Shown here piece after piece: positions 1 through 5,991 of a stretch of DNA of 6,751 bases; positions within the stretch are counted from its first letter, which is position 1; each line of letters begins with the position of its first letter. The stretch lies in assembly GCA_040905365.1 (NCBI GenBank), contig JBBDRQ010000040.1, positions 1 through 6,751 on the forward strand. The letters are read 5' to 3'. A program made the position numbers and the translations under genes. The notes under the pieces were generated by a model. The model had not been told where the DNA came from and ran no database searches. It saw nothing but the letters and a program-made list of their open reading frames with translations. This stretch comes from JAHWKV01 sp040905365. Its GTDB lineage: Bacteria; Actinomycetota; CADDZG01; JAHWKV01.

Positions 1-69
1 ACATGGTAAGAAACGGCCATGACACCTTGCGCTTTTCCTCACGAACGATCCTGGCTCTATGCCTGCTAA

Positions 70-82
70 TAAACTGACGCCG
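70..82 (+). promoter_or_regulatory. Candidate leaderless promoter -10 of VOC fragment
   Basis: TAAACT at 70-75 fits the actinobacterial -10 pattern TANNNT and is followed after 6 nt by GTG at 82. Transcription would then start at or next to the start codon, and no Shine-Dalgarno is visible. The same spacing recurs at three other genes in the window. No convincing -35 box is seen. Confidence 0.35.
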
Positions 83-198
83 TGGATCCAAAGGTCAGTT
101 TCATAACCCTGCGGGTCGAAGACCTCGATGCAGCGACCCGCTACTACACCGACACCCTGGGGTGGAGTCCCCTGCTGCTTGTGCCCGGCGAGGTGAGC
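82..198 (+). pseudogene. Truncated VOC (glyoxalase-fold) protein, N-terminal remnant
   Basis: From the GTG at 82, about 39 codons read as the first beta-alpha-beta part of a vicinal-oxygen-chelate (glyoxalase/bleomycin-resistance/dioxygenase) domain. The stretch ITLRVEDLDAATRYYTDTLG is a classic opening strand and helix, and LGW leads into the next strand, ending near GEVS at about 198. Family members usually run 115-140 residues, with metal-binding His/Glu in both halves. The expected continuation (a phenylalanine-rich strand and the second beta-alpha-beta unit) is missing. The frame stays open to 444, but past ~200 it is only the complement of the lipoprotein gene and no longer looks like VOC. 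The gene was therefore cut, probably by recombination that brought in the lipoprotein segment. It is unlikely to make a functional enzyme. The family call is good; which substrate it once handled cannot be said. Confidence 0.7.
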
Positions 199-213
199 GG
201 TGATCCCGGGCTC

Positions 214-1317
214 TTAGTCGCCCGCGACGAAGAACAGCCAGTTCCCGTTCTCGTCGATACCTATCCGGTAGCCGGTGTAGCCTCCGAAGCGCTCGAAGTC
301 CCTGAAGTTCATCTCGCTGTACAGAGGCTCGAGCGCTTCTTTTTGCTCTTCGGGAACCGCATCCCAGGAATCGTAGGCAAACGCCGCAGGCCACACGTAG
401 TTGACCTCCCCCTGTTCCTCGCGGGTTTCATACGGGCGCTTTAGCAGGGCCGCCAGGTAGCGCATCGGGCCCGGCGTGCGCTCGTCGGTTTCCTGATTGC
501 GCCAGTATTCCGCGGGGTCTCCCCCGTTGCCAAAGGAGTAGGTGAACTGTGCATCGCCCTGCTGGGCGAGCTGCCCCAAACGCTCGTAGTCGCAGGCCAC
601 CGCCGCCTCGGCAATGTCGGCGCGCATCGCGGCTACGGCCTCCGGTAAGCCCTCCTGCTCCGGTAGGTCGGGATCCAGCGCCGCTGCCGAACAGGTGGCT
701 TCGGACTCGTAGGGCTGCAGCGTCTGCACCATCTGATCCAGCACCTCGACATTGGCGGCGTAATCGCCGGCGGCAACGTCGGTGGTGGAGGCCGTCAGAG
801 TGCCCTGATCCCACTCGATCGCATAAATCGTCTGGCGGACTCCTCTGTCGAGAAGCCCCTCCCCGGACTCCACTGTCTCCGCTCGCAACGCCTGCCGGTC
901 GCCTTGCAGGCTTAGCTCCTCGCTGGAAAGCACTTCCCCGACGTGCGGGCCGGTGGTGATCGATTCGCTTATCTGTTCATAGGCTTGCTCCGCCAAGGAA
1001 ATACGGATGGCGATGCCGGTCACCTCGGTTGCCACCGGCAGAGTGAAGGGCTCCGGGTGAAACCAGGCGCAGGGGTTGGCGCCCTCGGGATCGTTGACGT
1101 GCCAACCCTCGGGATACTCGACCCGGTAGCCGTCCCGGGGAGAAAAGCAGTCCTGCCCCAGGGCGGTGCCGGCGGGGCTGGGCGAGGGCGACTCTTGGTC
1201 GATGGCGCCCGGGCTCGGGGCGAGGGTGGGATCCTCTCCGCATGCCTGCAGAGCAAAGAGCATCGCCAAAGCCGCGGCCGCCCGCCGCACGCTGACGTGA
1301 ACTCTTGACCCGGCCAT
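214..1317 (-). CDS. Putative secreted lipoprotein of unknown function
   Basis: The protein has 367 residues from the ATG at 1317. The N-terminus is a clean lipoprotein signal peptide: basic residues near VSVRR, a hydrophobic core AAAALAMLFAL, then a lipobox-like LQAC with Cys at about residue 26. It should be exported, lipidated and anchored outside the membrane. A Ser/Pro-rich linker follows (SPSPSPAG). Next is a domain beginning near DCFSPRDGYRVEYPEGWHVN, like the beta-rich domains of actinobacterial lipoproteins. The last ~110 residues are rich in aromatics and acids (AFAYDSWDAV, FERFGGYTGYRIGI) and end WLFFVAGD. No catalytic motif is recognised, so no function is given. The frame is open up to 1509, but the signal peptide favours 1317. 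AAGGGAG at 1331-1337 lies 13 nt from that ATG, a long spacing; TTG at 1320 or ATG at 1350 are alternatives. It is convergent with the VOC remnant and shows no operon partner. Confidence 0.8.
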   Translation of the reverse strand: MAGSRVHVSVRRAAAALAMLFALQACGEDPTLAPSPGAIDQESPSPSPAGTALGQDCFSPRDGYRVEYPEGWHVNDPEGANPCAWFHPEPFTLPVATEVTGIAIRISLAEQAYEQISESITTGPHVGEVLSSEELSLQGDRQALRAETVESGEGLLDRGVRQTIYAIEWDQGTLTASTTDVAAGDYAANVEVLDQMVQTLQPYESEATCSAAALDPDLPEQEGLPEAVAAMRADIAEAAVACDYERLGQLAQQGDAQFTYSFGNGGDPAEYWRNQETDERTPGPMRYLAALLKRPYETREEQGEVNYVWPAAFAYDSWDAVPEEQKEALEPLYSEMNFRDFERFGGYTGYRIGIDENGNWLFFVAGD

Positions 1318-1354
1318 CAAACCTGAACGACTCCCTTCAACGCTTTGCATACCT

Positions 1355-1373
1355 ACCCTACGCACCCTACGCA
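1355..1373 (-). repeat. Short tandem repeat carrying two -10-like boxes
   Basis: Two overlapping copies of a 10-nt unit (accctacgca on the plus strand, period 9) lie upstream of the lipoprotein gene. On the minus strand each copy contains TAGGGT, which fits TANNNT. Either could be the -10 of the lipoprotein promoter, giving a short leader that includes AAGGGAG. No -35 is evident, so the promoter role is tentative. Confidence 0.25.
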
Positions 1374-1571
1374 ACAACCGGCATCCAAGAAAAATCACCC
1401 CTTTGATGAGAGGGCTCGGCGGAACTGGAGCGTTGTACCCGGCCCCATTGGGCGCCGCCGCCACTCTGCGCTTCGGCCTTTGGTACGAACGTGCCGCTGA
1501 GAAGAACATCCCCCCTGGCTAGGGTTCGCGCACCGATCAAGCAGCTCCGCTAATCACAAGCATGTAACAAA

Positions 1572-1587
1572 GGTATGCTGACATACC
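1572..1587 (+). promoter_or_regulatory. Palindromic operator over leaderless promoter of TA module 1
   Basis: GGTATG-CTGA-CATACC is a perfect 6-bp inverted repeat ending on the base before the ATG at 1588. TATGCT (1574-1579) within it fits a -10 box, with 8 nt to the ATG, so the transcript probably begins at or beside the start codon. A ribbon-helix-helix antitoxin binding here would block RNA polymerase directly, which is the usual autoregulation of VapBC-type operons. The palindrome is seen; the binding is inferred. Confidence 0.6.
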
Positions 1588-1809
1588 ATGAAGCGAACAA
1601 CGGTGAAGCTCCCGGATGATCTCGATGCGCGCCTACGCCATGAGGCGGCGCGGCGTCGAACCACTGTCTCCGATCTGACCCGGGAGGCGATCGAGGCGCA
1701 CCTCGGAGGGAAGGGGCGCCGACTGATGGCCGCCAAGGCGGGTCGAAGCGGTCAACAGACCACCTCCGAACGCGTCGAGGAGATCCTGCGAAGCGAGGCA
1801 GGCCGATAG
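1588..1809 (+). CDS. vapB: Ribbon-helix-helix (CopG-type) antitoxin, VapB-like
   Basis: The protein has 73 residues. Residues 3-9 (RTTVKLP) are the beta strand that inserts in the DNA major groove, residues ~12-23 are helix A, and residues ~25-39 (TTVSDLTREAIEAHL) are helix B: a complete ribbon-helix-helix fold. The charged C-terminal tail (about 45-73, ending SERVEEILRSEAGR) is where antitoxins of this type contact and cap the toxin. The RHH dimer should bind DNA upstream of its own gene and, through the tail, neutralise the PIN toxin encoded next. The ATG at 1588 is fixed by the motif, and there is no Shine-Dalgarno, in keeping with a leaderless transcript. Its TAG stop lies inside the start region of the toxin gene, so translation of the two is probably coupled. 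The family is clear; the name vapB rests on the PIN-domain partner. Confidence 0.88.
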   Translation: MKRTTVKLPDDLDARLRHEAARRRTTVSDLTREAIEAHLGGKGRRLMAAKAGRSGQQTTSERVEEILRSEAGR

Positions 1810-2219
1810 CGCTCCTGGTTGATTCCGGGCCCCTATACGCCTACGTTGATGAGGATGACCGTCACCACCAGGCGTGCTTGGATCTGCTGGCGAACTACCA
1901 GGGGCCTTTGGTAGTTCCGACCCTAGTAGTCACAGAGGTTGCGTACCTGATCGAGACCCGCCTCGGGCCCGAGGCCGAAGTCCGGTTCCTCGGTGACCTC
2001 GCGTCCGGGGCCTTCACGACGGACCCGGTTGCGCCGTCGGACTGGTTACGTATAGCAGATCTGGTTTGGGAGTATCGAGATCTTCCACTGGGCACCGTCG
2101 ACGCGTCCGTCGTAACGACCGGCGAGCGATTAGGGATCCGGGAGGTGGCAACGCTGGATCGGCGCCACTTCTCCGTTATCCGACCTACTCACACCTCCAC
2201 TTTCGAGCTTTTGCCTTGA
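1806..2219 (+). CDS. vapC: VapC-type PIN-domain ribonuclease toxin, noncanonical start
   Basis: PIN-domain toxins are Mg2+-dependent RNases that cut tRNA or rRNA and stop growth when free of antitoxin. All four usual acidic positions are present. Numbered from 1806 they are D6 (LLVDSGPLYAYVD), E44 (VVTEVAYL), D99 (TVDASV) and D118 (TLDRRHF). The length of ~137 residues is normal. The first ATG/GTG/TTG in frame is TTG at 1878, but starting there would drop the first strand and D6, so translation must begin earlier. The candidates are ATA at 1806, overlapping the antitoxin TAG, or CTG at 1815. GAGG at 1795-1798 is 7 nt from 1806, good spacing for that site. Either a rare start codon with translational coupling is used, or the start has decayed and the toxin is poorly made. 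The gene sits directly behind its antitoxin and is convergent with the gene ending at 2473. Function is confident; the exact start is not. Confidence 0.85.
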   Translation: MALLVDSGPLYAYVDEDDRHHQACLDLLANYQGPLVVPTLVVTEVAYLIETRLGPEAEVRFLGDLASGAFTTDPVAPSDWLRIADLVWEYRDLPLGTVDASVVTTGERLGIREVATLDRRHFSVIRPTHTSTFELLP

Positions 2220-2311
2220 GGTAGCGCGACACCGGCTTTCGCGTCCACCGGGGATCGCCGTCCAGGTGGCAGGCGTCTCTTGGTCGATCGGGACATCAAC
2301 CCTGGCCGACC

Positions 2312-2475
2312 TAGTGCCGTGACCACTAACGTTTGCGAGGTTTGGGGCGCGTGAGGTGTTTCCTGGCAAGGCCGCACCGAGCGCCGCTAGCTTTGCCCTA
2401 ACGGTGCGAGGGAGAACGCAGCCAGGGGGCAGCTCACGCCTCCAAACGCCCCGAAGGTTGGTGGTCACGGCACTA
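2312..2475. mobile_element. MITE-like palindromic element with terminal inverted repeats
   Basis: The two ends are perfect 15-bp inverted repeats (TAGTGCCGTGACCAC at 2312-2326, its complement at 2461-2475). Similarity continues inward: the arms 2312-2367 and 2421-2475 agree at about 44 of 56 positions with one 1-nt gap. A smaller inverted repeat (GCACCG 2374-2379, CGGTGC 2402-2407) lies in the centre. The whole 164 bp can thus form one long imperfect hairpin and has no credible gene. TA at both outer edges would suit a TA-duplicating transposase such as the IS630/Tc1-mariner group. This looks like a non-autonomous mobile element moved by a transposase encoded elsewhere. It lies between two convergent genes and may also end transcription from both sides. 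The structure is directly seen; the mobility and family are inferred. Confidence 0.68.
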
Positions 2476-4368
2476 ACCGTAGGGTGTCGTGCGCGGAACC
2501 TGCGCCCGCAGCTGCAGCGCCTTGGCCGCCGTTGCCCGGCCGGCGTCGTTGAGGCGATAGGAGCGATCGGCCCAATCCCTGCCCACGGCCAGCAGGTCCA
2601 GCACTGCGCCCAGCCGGAGGGTCTCGTTCAGGGCCCAGCTGACATCCCAGTCGTCGGGAGGTGCACCGGTGGCCGGTTTGCGGAATCCTCTCTCTGCCGC
2701 CGCCTGCTTGATCCGGGCGGTTAGGTCGTCCCTGGTCATCTCTTCTGCTTCCAGTAGCAGGGCCAGGGCCAGCTCGCCCGTGAAGGCGTCGAAAACCTGG
2801 CTGGGCAGCAGGTATGAGGCGACCGTGCGCCACAGGGCATCCGGGTCCTGCAGCACCTGCCGGCCGCGCTTGGTTGCGACCATCTTGCGGCCCTGTCGCC
2901 GGGCCAGCCGGGCCCGCTGGGCAAACTCCCGAGTCAGACGCAGATCGAACAGCTCGTCCTCGCCGCGGGGCAGGCCCCGCATGATCCAGCCGAACCGGGG
3001 AGCCGCGCCCTGCACGAACTTCTGGCCCAGGTTGCCGGACTGGGTCAGCGGAATGCCCTCGGCCAGCTGTTCGAGGAGCCACCGTAGCCGGGGGAACAAC
3101 TCCTCCCCGGAGGGCGGCGGCGCAGGGTCCTGCAACCGGTCGAGCACCCCGGTCAGGATCTGCCTGCCGGCCCTGCCGCGGGCATTGACCCAATGCTGAA
3201 GGCGCTCGGCTTGAATCGCCTGGCGCAAAGTGGTGCCGCCGAGCTCGGTCTGCGGCATGTCCAAACGAGCCTCCACCAGCTCGCGCTGGCGTCGCTTCCA
3301 GGACCGGGCCCCGGGCTCGAGGTCGCCGGATGCCACCGCCAGCTCCAGCATCTGCGACAGCCGGGCGTAGGCGACCGCTTCCCTCTCGCCGGGGAACATG
3401 CCCCAGACGAGCTCGGGCAGATCGGGCGGGCGAATCCCCGAGGCCTGCTCCGCATCGGCGCACGCGGCCACCCCGTATCCCTCACCTCGCCCGTAGGCGC
3501 GCAGGACCTCCGCGGTTGCCTCAGACCGGCATAGCTCGGCGTACCTGCGCATCTCCAGCAGCTCGAGCAGGGTTGCCAAAGACTCGACCACATAGCGCTG
3601 GTCCTGGAGATCCGGGGTCCACTGGCGGGGCAGCTCGTCCCACAAGAAGCGCTGCAGGCTGTGCTGGGATATCGCATCCACGCCGCGGCCCTCGGTGGCC
3701 GCACCCAGGGCGGCGGCAGCCACCTTGGCCGCCGCTGGATCGTCGGCGCGCATCTGCTCCAGCGGTGCCTGCAGCACGGGATCGTCCGGCGGCGCCGAGG
3801 CCGTAAAAACCGGGCCGAAGCGCCAATTGAGCGATACATCCACCGGATCGAAGTACTGCGGATCGAATGACCCTGCGGCCCATTCGAGCATCGATTCGTG
3901 CTCCTCATTGGACGGATCGCCGATTGCCTCCAGAAACCTTTCGTAGCCGCCGGGTCCCCCGCAATCTTCCGGGGGCCGGGCCCGGGCTCCGTCGAGACAC
4001 ACGGGATAGTCCTGCGCCGGGTCGGGCGCCAGTGCCTTTTCGACCTCGATCTCGTGCTCCCAGTCGTCGCCGAAGTCGTAGAGGTACAGGAAGGCGTCGC
4101 CCTCCCTCACCAGCTCGCCCAGGGCCACCCGCCGCTCATCCAGCGGCAGAGGATCCATCCATCCTTCGCCATCGTCGGTGCCGTACCGGTTCCCGGCGAT
4201 CTCGAACTCGTGGAGGTGGTAATCCCACCACCCGAATGCGGCCTGCAATACCCGGTGCAGCTCCGCCAGCGTGCTGGTGCCCGGCACCTGCAAGCGCCTC
4301 CAGATGGGCGGCTCGATCTCGCGCAGGGTTACGCGCAGCTGGTAGACGGGGGCCGGACTCGAGCTCAC
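2473..4368 (-). CDS. pRiA4b ORF-3-like protein with long C-terminal extension
   Basis: The protein has 631 residues from the GTG at 4368. Residues ~8-180 are a pRiA4b ORF-3-like domain. It opens with YQLRVTL and PPIWRR (near 21-25), then HLHEFE (51-56), YLYDFGDDWEHEIEVEK (95-111) and CLDGARARPPEDCGGPGGY (124-142), all typical of the family. A Pro/Ala-rich linker to about 232 leads into ~400 mostly helical residues with no firm assignment. These include GIPLTQSGNL near 438-447 and a basic patch RRQGRKMVATKRGRQ, which could be a winged-helix-like region. Simple family members are near 180-200 residues, so this is a fusion or extended form. The biochemical role of the family is not known to me and I give none. 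The frame is open back to 4461, but GTG 4368 sits 6 nt after a -10-like TATTGT and at the natural domain edge. The TAG stop is formed by the end of the palindromic element. Confidence 0.82.
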   Translation of the reverse strand: MSSSPAPVYQLRVTLREIEPPIWRRLQVPGTSTLAELHRVLQAAFGWWDYHLHEFEIAGNRYGTDDGEGWMDPLPLDERRVALGELVREGDAFLYLYDFGDDWEHEIEVEKALAPDPAQDYPVCLDGARARPPEDCGGPGGYERFLEAIGDPSNEEHESMLEWAAGSFDPQYFDPVDVSLNWRFGPVFTASAPPDDPVLQAPLEQMRADDPAAAKVAAAALGAATEGRGVDAISQHSLQRFLWDELPRQWTPDLQDQRYVVESLATLLELLEMRRYAELCRSEATAEVLRAYGRGEGYGVAACADAEQASGIRPPDLPELVWGMFPGEREAVAYARLSQMLELAVASGDLEPGARSWKRRQRELVEARLDMPQTELGGTTLRQAIQAERLQHWVNARGRAGRQILTGVLDRLQDPAPPPSGEELFPRLRWLLEQLAEGIPLTQSGNLGQKFVQGAAPRFGWIMRGLPRGEDELFDLRLTREFAQRARLARRQGRKMVATKRGRQVLQDPDALWRTVASYLLPSQVFDAFTGELALALLLEAEEMTRDDLTARIKQAAAERGFRKPATGAPPDDWDVSWALNETLRLGAVLDLLAVGRDWADRSYRLNDAGRATAAKALQLRAQVPRTTPYG

Positions 4369-4380
4369 GGATACACAATA
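4369..4380 (-). promoter_or_regulatory. Candidate leaderless promoter -10 of pRiA4b-like gene
   Basis: On the minus strand TATTGT (4380-4375) fits TANNNT and is followed by 6 nt and then GTG at 4368. No Shine-Dalgarno lies between. The arrangement matches that at 70-82, 1574-1588 and 5977-5990. The 174-nt gap to the divergent creD holds both promoters. Confidence 0.45.
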
Positions 4381-4507
4381 CGGCCTGGATCGGGCGCAAG
4401 GTTCGTACTCGACCGCCCGGGGGCCGTCGGCACCCTGACGAACCGCCCGGCCGAAAAGCACAACTTCTTGGCCTACCGCTCGCGAATCCTGCGCTTGCGC
4501 TCCCTAC

Positions 4508-4523
4508 GTTGTCTTTAGACAAC
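4508..4523 (+). promoter_or_regulatory. Palindromic operator candidate upstream of creD
   Basis: GTTGTCT-TT-AGACAAC is a 7-bp perfect inverted repeat with a 2-nt centre, ending 19 nt before the creD ATG. Its size and symmetry suit a dimeric repressor or activator. No regulator gene is next to it in the window, so the binding protein is unknown. TAGACA inside it might serve as a weak -10 box. Confidence 0.5.
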
Positions 4524-4542
4524 ATTCGCGAAGGGAGACCAC

Positions 4543-5886
4543 ATGCAATTGGAAACCGAGCCTGGTTGGGCAGACCGGTTACGCAGCTCCCGCATGCTGC
4601 GGCTGATGGGCATCGGTGTGCTCGCCCTGCTGCTGCTGATCCCCATCGCCCGGATCGGGTCGCTGGTCAGCGAACGGCAGGAACGGGCCGCCGCAGCGGC
4701 CGAGGAGGTGGCCTCCAAGTGGGGAGGACGCCAGGTGCTGGTGGGCCCGGCTCTGGTCGTACCCTACGACCGGAGCGTGGAGGGGGCCGGGGCCGGCGAC
4801 CAGCCGGCGTCCGTGCGGCCCGGGCACCTGGTCTTTCTTCCACGCCGGCTAAACGTCGAGGGGACGCTAAAATCCGAGGTCCGCAGCCGAGGCATCTTCG
4901 CGGTCCCCGTCTACCGGCTCGATCTGCGGGTGGACGGCGACTTCGGCCCCCTGGACCCGGCGGCGCTCGGCGCCGATCCGGCTTTGGCGGACTGGAGCCG
5001 GGCCAGCCTGGTGGTGGCGATCTCCGACGTCCGAGCGGTGCAGCAGCAAACCGAGATCGACTTCGCCGGTGCCCGGGGCTCCTTCCTGCCGGGCACTGCC
5101 GGCATGCCGGGCCTGGAGTCGGGCATCCACGCCCCGGTGGTGGTCGACCCGGCGGCCGGCGAGCACTCCTTCTCCTTCCCATTGCAGCTAAACGGCAGCG
5201 TGGCGCTCCACCTGGCCCCGGTGGCCGAGACCACCGTTGTGCAGTTGGTATCCGACTCGCCCCACCCCAGCTTCCAGGGCAACTGGTTGCCCACGGAGCG
5301 CACAGTCGGCGCCGACGGCTTCGAGGCCCGCTGGGAGGTACCGTTCCTCGGCCGCAACTTCCCCCAGTCTTGGACCGATCAGTCCGCGCCCGGCTCGGCC
5401 ATCGCTCAGTCGCTGCTCGGGACCGAGCTGGTGGAGCCGGTCGACGCCTACGCCATGGCCAAGCGCAGCCTGAAGTACGCGGGGCTGTTCATCCTACTCA
5501 CCTTCGCCCTGGTGTGGCTGATCGAGATCCTGGGCCAGGTACGGGTGCACCCCATCCAGTACCTGCTGCTGGGGGCGGCCCTGTGCCTGTTTTACCTGCT
5601 GGAGCTCTCGCTGGCCGAGCACCTGGGCTTCGCCGCCGCTTACGGGCTGGCGAGCCTGGCCGTCGTGGGGATGGTGGCCGGCTACGCCTGGGTGATCTTC
5701 CACCGGCTGCGTCGGACCGCCACGGTGGCGGGCGCGGTGGCCGGGCTGTACGGCTACCTGTACATCTTGCTCAGCAACGAGGACTACGCCCTGCTGATGG
5801 GTTCGATCGGACTGTTCGCGATCCTGGGAGGAATCATGTTCGCCACCCGCCGGGTCGAGTGGTCCCGCCCGGTGCCGGCCACCTAA
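4543..5886 (+). CDS. creD: Inner-membrane protein CreD, cell envelope integrity
   Basis: The protein has 447 residues, close to the ~450 of E. coli CreD. One N-terminal membrane segment lies at about 18-38. The typical SERQERAAAAAEEVASKWGG and VGPALVVPYDR follow, then a large extracytoplasmic beta-rich region (~60-305). A cluster of about five membrane segments lies at roughly 312-331, 338-357, 366-386, 393-412 and 416-436. The end carries the family signature: SLKYAGLFILLTF, VHPIQYLLLG, EDYALLMGSIGLFA, then TRRVEW. In enterobacteria and Aeromonas creD is controlled by the CreBC two-component system and affects envelope stability, colicin E2 tolerance and beta-lactam response; the molecular activity is not established. 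Here no creB or creC is adjacent. GGGAG at 4533-4537, 5 nt before the ATG, is the best ribosome binding site in the window. It is divergent from the pRiA4b-like gene. Identification is firm; the role in this organism is inferred from the family. Confidence 0.93.
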   Translation: MQLETEPGWADRLRSSRMLRLMGIGVLALLLLIPIARIGSLVSERQERAAAAAEEVASKWGGRQVLVGPALVVPYDRSVEGAGAGDQPASVRPGHLVFLPRRLNVEGTLKSEVRSRGIFAVPVYRLDLRVDGDFGPLDPAALGADPALADWSRASLVVAISDVRAVQQQTEIDFAGARGSFLPGTAGMPGLESGIHAPVVVDPAAGEHSFSFPLQLNGSVALHLAPVAETTVVQLVSDSPHPSFQGNWLPTERTVGADGFEARWEVPFLGRNFPQSWTDQSAPGSAIAQSLLGTELVEPVDAYAMAKRSLKYAGLFILLTFALVWLIEILGQVRVHPIQYLLLGAALCLFYLLELSLAEHLGFAAAYGLASLAVVGMVAGYAWVIFHRLRRTATVAGAVAGLYGYLYILLSNEDYALLMGSIGLFAILGGIMFATRRVEWSRPVPAT

Positions 5887-5901
5887 TAAGGGCCGGAGCG
5901 T

Positions 5902-5943
5902 GGCCGCTATGCCGAACATGCGACGCGGCCCCGGTCCCACCGG
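5902..5943 (+). terminator. Possible hairpins after creD
   Basis: Two inverted repeats lie back to back in the gap after creD: GGCCGC/GCGGCC (5902-5907 and 5925-5930, a 17-nt loop) and CCGGT-CCC-ACCGG (5931-5943). No T-run follows, so this is not a classic intrinsic terminator. It could still slow transcription out of creD before the next module. Confidence 0.2.
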
Positions 5944-5951
5944 TTCGTCGG

Positions 5952-5991
5952 ATGTATCAAAAGACAGGCCAAGGTGTATTCTAATGTGTAT
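5952..5991 (+). promoter_or_regulatory. Promoter and direct-repeat operator of VapBC module 2
   Basis: TATTCT at 5977-5982 fits a -10 box and lies 7 nt before ATG 5990, again a leaderless layout. GTGTAT occurs at 5974-5979 and 5986-5991, 12 bp apart, and the related ATGTAT lies at 5952-5957. These direct repeats flank the -10 and run into the start codon, so they are plausible half-sites for the VapB dimer. The binding is inferred. Confidence 0.45.

Noticed and set aside
1..81. CATGG/CCATG inverted repeat at 2-6 and 17-21
   Set aside because: Five-base arms with a 10-nt gap are expected by chance, and no gene start is close.
199..444. Continuation of the VOC frame to a 120-residue protein
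   Set aside because: After ~198 the translation is only the complement of the lipoprotein C-terminus and lacks the rest of the VOC fold.
1350..1509. N-terminal extension of the lipoprotein frame up to 1509
   Set aside because: It would bury the signal peptide about 65 residues in, and the added residues look non-coding.
1406..1522. A 38-codon plus-strand frame containing LRFGLWYE, loosely like the start of luciferase-type monooxygenases
   Set aside because: The motif sits in the middle of the small frame, there is no ribosome binding site or promoter, and the likeness is too short to support even a remnant.
1588..2219. Antitoxin-toxin fusion by programmed frameshift at 1800-1815, to explain the missing vapC start
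   Set aside because: No slippery heptamer or downstream stem is visible at the junction, and a coupled rare start is simpler.
2465..3463. A 332-codon minus-strand frame inside the pRiA4b-like gene
   Set aside because: Its Gly/Arg/Ala-rich composition and complete overlap with a gene holding clear motifs mark it as a shadow frame.
4369..4461. N-terminal extension of the pRiA4b-like frame up to 4461
   Set aside because: The added 31 residues precede the natural domain start, and the -10-like TATTGT lies inside this stretch, 6 nt before GTG 4368.
3867..5984. A 705-codon plus-strand open frame spanning the pRiA4b-like gene and creD
   Set aside because: It is rich in Arg, Pro and Gly and lies opposite or out of frame with two genes that have clear family motifs. 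It is a by-product of high GC.
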